From the NCBI GenBank assembly GCA_013003555.1, contig JABDIV010000052.1, positions 62,001 through 126,000 on the forward strand: a stretch of DNA of 64,000 nt, written 5' to 3'. Position 1 is the stretch's first letter. Each line of letters begins with the position of its first letter. Of the stretch, positions 62,048-64,000 are shown in pieces. The notes below the pieces were generated by a model. That model did not search any database, was not told where the DNA came from, and saw nothing but the letters and a program-made list of their open reading frames with translations. The translations under genes and the position numbers were made by a program. This stretch comes from Flavobacteriaceae bacterium (lineage in GTDB: Bacteria > Bacteroidota > Bacteroidia > Flavobacteriales > Flavobacteriaceae).

Positions 62048-62666
62048 AGAATAGATCTACTGTACCTTTTCCTTCCCTTAATACCTCAGGTGGATCGGTA
62101 GTCAGATCGATAATAGTTGACGGTTGATTTCCCCCATAACCGTCGTCGATAACCATATCAACAAGCTTATTCCATTTTTCAAGAATCAATTCCGGATCGG
62201 TGGTATATTCAAGGATCTCATCTTCGTCATAAATAGAAGTGGTCATAATGGGATTACCTAATTCACGCACCAACTCTCTGATTATATTGTTATCAGGAAT
62301 TCGTATCCCAACCGTTTTTTTATTTTTAAAGGGCTTGGGTAAGGACTTTGAACTCGGCAATACATAGGTATATGGACCCGGTAGGGTCCGTTTCAGCAAT
62401 TTAAAAGTGGGGGTATCGATCTGTCTGACATAATCACTTAAATTACTCAGGTCATGGCATATAAATGACAGGTTTGCTTTCGCTAACCGTATGCCCTTGA
62501 TCTTCGCAACGCGTTCTAAGGCTCTTGTTTTTGTTATATCACATCCCAGTCCGTACACAGTGTCGGTCGGATAGATTACAAGTCCTCCCTCTCTCAAACA
62601 TTTCACCACCTGGCTGATGGCCTTTGGATTGGGATTTTCTTCATATATCCTTATAAACTGTGCCAT
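62046..62666 (-). CDS. L-threonylcarbamoyladenylate synthase (Sua5/YciO/YrdC family)
   Basis: A 206-aa protein with the YrdC fold: GGLVIYPTDTVYGLGCDI at the N-terminus, then RLAKANLSFICHDLSNLS, LPGPYTYVLPSS and KTVGIRIPDN. It makes threonylcarbamoyl-AMP for the t6A tRNA modification if it is a true TsaC. The KR-x-SKPL motif of TsaC is altered to RLAKANLS, so the YciO subgroup is also possible. It is 1 bp from the helicase gene upstream. Confidence 0.88.
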   Translation of the reverse strand: MAQFIRIYEENPNPKAISQVVKCLREGGLVIYPTDTVYGLGCDITKTRALERVAKIKGIRLAKANLSFICHDLSNLSDYVRQIDTPTFKLLKRTLPGPYTYVLPSSKSLPKPFKNKKTVGIRIPDNNIIRELVRELGNPIMTTSIYDEDEILEYTTDPELILEKWNKLVDMVIDDGYGGNQPSTIIDLTTDPPEVLREGKGTVDLF

Positions 62667-62667
62667 T

Positions 62668-64000
62668 TTAATTCAGGATTTCGAGTTTAGCAAAGCGCAA
62701 CAACAATCTTTTTATTCCTGCATGGTCGAATTTAATTTCCGCTTTTAAATCGGCTCCTTTGCCTTCTATTTTTGTTACAACACCTTTTCCAAACCGCTGA
62801 TGATTGACCTGCTGTCCGATCCTGAGTTCAGTCGTAGAAGTTATTGATTGATCCTTAACCTGTTTTACCGGCTTGAGTTTTTTGGGCACCGATAGTTTAA
62901 ATGGCTCCGGTTTCTTGGTTGTTCTTTTAGTGGCTTTTTTTGTCCGTATTTTATTTGGAGGAACATCCCCAAATATACTGGCATCGAGCATCGGATTAAA
63001 TCGTCGCTCATGCACCGGTGTCAGAATATCCAAAAATTGATCGTCTATTTCTTCAATGAATCGGCTTGGCTCGGCATCTGTTAATTTTCCCCAGCGATAC
63101 CGTGATAAGGCGTAGGTTAAATAGACCTGCTTTTCAGCACGGGTTAGGGCCACATAAAAAAGTCGGCGTTCCTCTTCCAATTCACTTCTGGTATTCATAC
63201 TCATGGCGCTTGGAAAAAGATCTTCTTCAAGACCGACAATATAGACATGGGGAAATTCAAGGCCTTTTGCCAAATGAATGGTCATAAGCGCTACCCTATC
63301 AAGATTTTGATCGTCCTGGTCTAAATCAGTCGCCAAAGCCACATCTTCAAGAAATTCGGTCAATGAGCCTGTAACATCAGCCAGTTCGCGCTGTCCTTCC
63401 ACGAAATCCCGCATACCGTTTAACAACTCCTCGATATTCTCCATGCGGGTAATGCCTTCCGGTGTACCGTCTTTATTATACTCCTTGATCAATCCGGTAA
63501 CCTTTACAACGTGTTCGGCCAATTCAAAAGCATTTTTGGATTTGTTCATGACCTGAAAACTTTCGATCATAGTGACAAAATCACGTAATTTAGTTCGCGT
63601 TCCCGCATTGATATTAATATCTAACCCGTCAACTCGGCCCATGATATTGAATATCGTTTCATCATAAGCACTGGCTGCAACAATCAATTTATCGATCGTG
63701 GTTTGACCTATGCCTCTGGTTGGAAAATTGATGACACGCTTGAGTGCTTCCTCATCGGCCGGATTTATAATCAACCTAAGATATGATAAGACATCTTTTA
63801 TCTCTTTCCTTTGATAAAACGAAAGTCCCCCATAAATGCGATATGGAACATCGCGTTTTCTAAGCGCATCCTCAATGGCCCTCGATTGTGCATTCGTTCT
63901 ATACAAAACAGCAAAATCACTATTCTTAAGCTGTTGCTTCATTTTTTCTTCAAAGATGGAACTCGCCACGAATCGACCCTCATCAGCATCGGTCATCAGG
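62668..64000 (-). CDS. UvrD/PcrA-type DNA helicase, C-terminal part (cut by window end)
   Basis: The visible 444 residues are the second half of a superfamily 1A helicase; the reading frame is open to base 64000. Motifs include DFAVLYRTNAQSRAIE, YGGLSFYQRKEIKDVLSYLRL, VALMTIHLAKGLEFPHVYIVGLEEDLFP (motif V region) and EEERRLFYVALTRAEKQVYL (motif VI). A basic linker (KKATKRTTKKPEP) leads to a Tudor-like end (LRIGQQVNHQRFGKGVV), as in PcrA, where it binds RNA polymerase. The N-terminal ATP-binding half is outside the window. Confidence 0.95.
   Translation of the reverse strand, partial: LMTDADEGRFVASSIFEEKMKQQLKNSDFAVLYRTNAQSRAIEDALRKRDVPYRIYGGLSFYQRKEIKDVLSYLRLIINPADEEALKRVINFPTRGIGQTTIDKLIVAASAYDETIFNIMGRVDGLDININAGTRTKLRDFVTMIESFQVMNKSKNAFELAEHVVKVTGLIKEYNKDGTPEGITRMENIEELLNGMRDFVEGQRELADVTGSLTEFLEDVALATDLDQDDQNLDRVALMTIHLAKGLEFPHVYIVGLEEDLFPSAMSMNTRSELEEERRLFYVALTRAEKQVYLTYALSRYRWGKLTDAEPSRFIEEIDDQFLDILTPVHERRFNPMLDASIFGDVPPNKIRTKKATKRTTKKPEPFKLSVPKKLKPVKQVKDQSITSTTELRIGQQVNHQRFGKGVVTKIEGKGADLKAEIKFDHAGIKRLLLRFAKLEILN

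Overview
The window looks like a chromosome segment from a marine-type member of the Flavobacteriaceae (phylum Bacteroidota). The evidence is a moderately AT-rich genome, secreted proteins with type IX secretion (T9SS) C-terminal tails, lipoproteins whose first residues after the lipobox cysteine are acidic, a FecI/FecR/TonB-receptor set, an alpha+beta fused branched-chain 2-oxoacid dehydrogenase E1, and TAnnTTTG promoter -7 elements (for example 45277-45284 and 53104-53111). No rRNA, tRNA, CRISPR array, transposase or integrase gene was seen.

Layout. 1-7019 (minus strand) is a sulfur/redox module: the start of a molybdopterin oxidoreductase, a four-cluster ferredoxin fused to an NrfD-type membrane anchor, a split YeeE/YedE sulfur-transport pair, a Crp/Fnr regulator, and a GlcD-GlcF-type dehydrogenase. 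Two matching palindromes (GTAAC-N4-GTTAC type) sit before the two operons next to the regulator gene. 7225-7884 is a secreted protein whose last 30 bp recur at 17112-17141. Between the two copies lies a one-strand block: a LytTR two-component pair, an alpha/beta hydrolase, and a DUF1302-like barrel, LolA-like protein and MMPL/RND exporter. 17158-22831 is a sigma/anti-sigma/TonB-receptor system with two divergent acidic lipoproteins. 22994-25173 is a small periplasmic redox or carrier operon (OB-fold protein, DUF5777 barrel, cytochrome c, YceI).

26091-33180 is the most unusual part. It starts with two tandem, terminator-ended transcription units that share a perfect 50-bp core (26332-26381 and 26695-26744). 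These are followed by three copies of the 3' end of mnmE (26797, 28726, 30003) lying downstream of the intact mnmE (33181-34569), all in the same orientation. Each interval holds one or two cargo genes: a lipoprotein and a voltage-gated K+ channel, a T9SS protein, and a large Asp-box propeller protein. This is the pattern expected from repeated site-specific integration at the mnmE 3' end, which is a known island attachment site in other bacteria (for example SGI1).

34.6-64 kb is mostly ordinary core genome: TlpA-like thioredoxin, rhomboid, LpxL-like acyltransferase, class V aminotransferase, GlmM, acyltransferase 3, AcpH, gamma-glutamyltransferase, AlkD-like repair protein, UvrA, LOG-family protein, a T9SS nuclease, a degenerate M1-peptidase/beta-barrel fusion, fused E1, a methyltransferase, DoxX, polyphosphate-glucokinase-like ROK kinase, HolA, an orphan HsdR N-terminal nuclease domain, GT2, OmpA lipoprotein, Sua5/YrdC, and the C-terminal part of a UvrD/PcrA helicase that runs off the window end.
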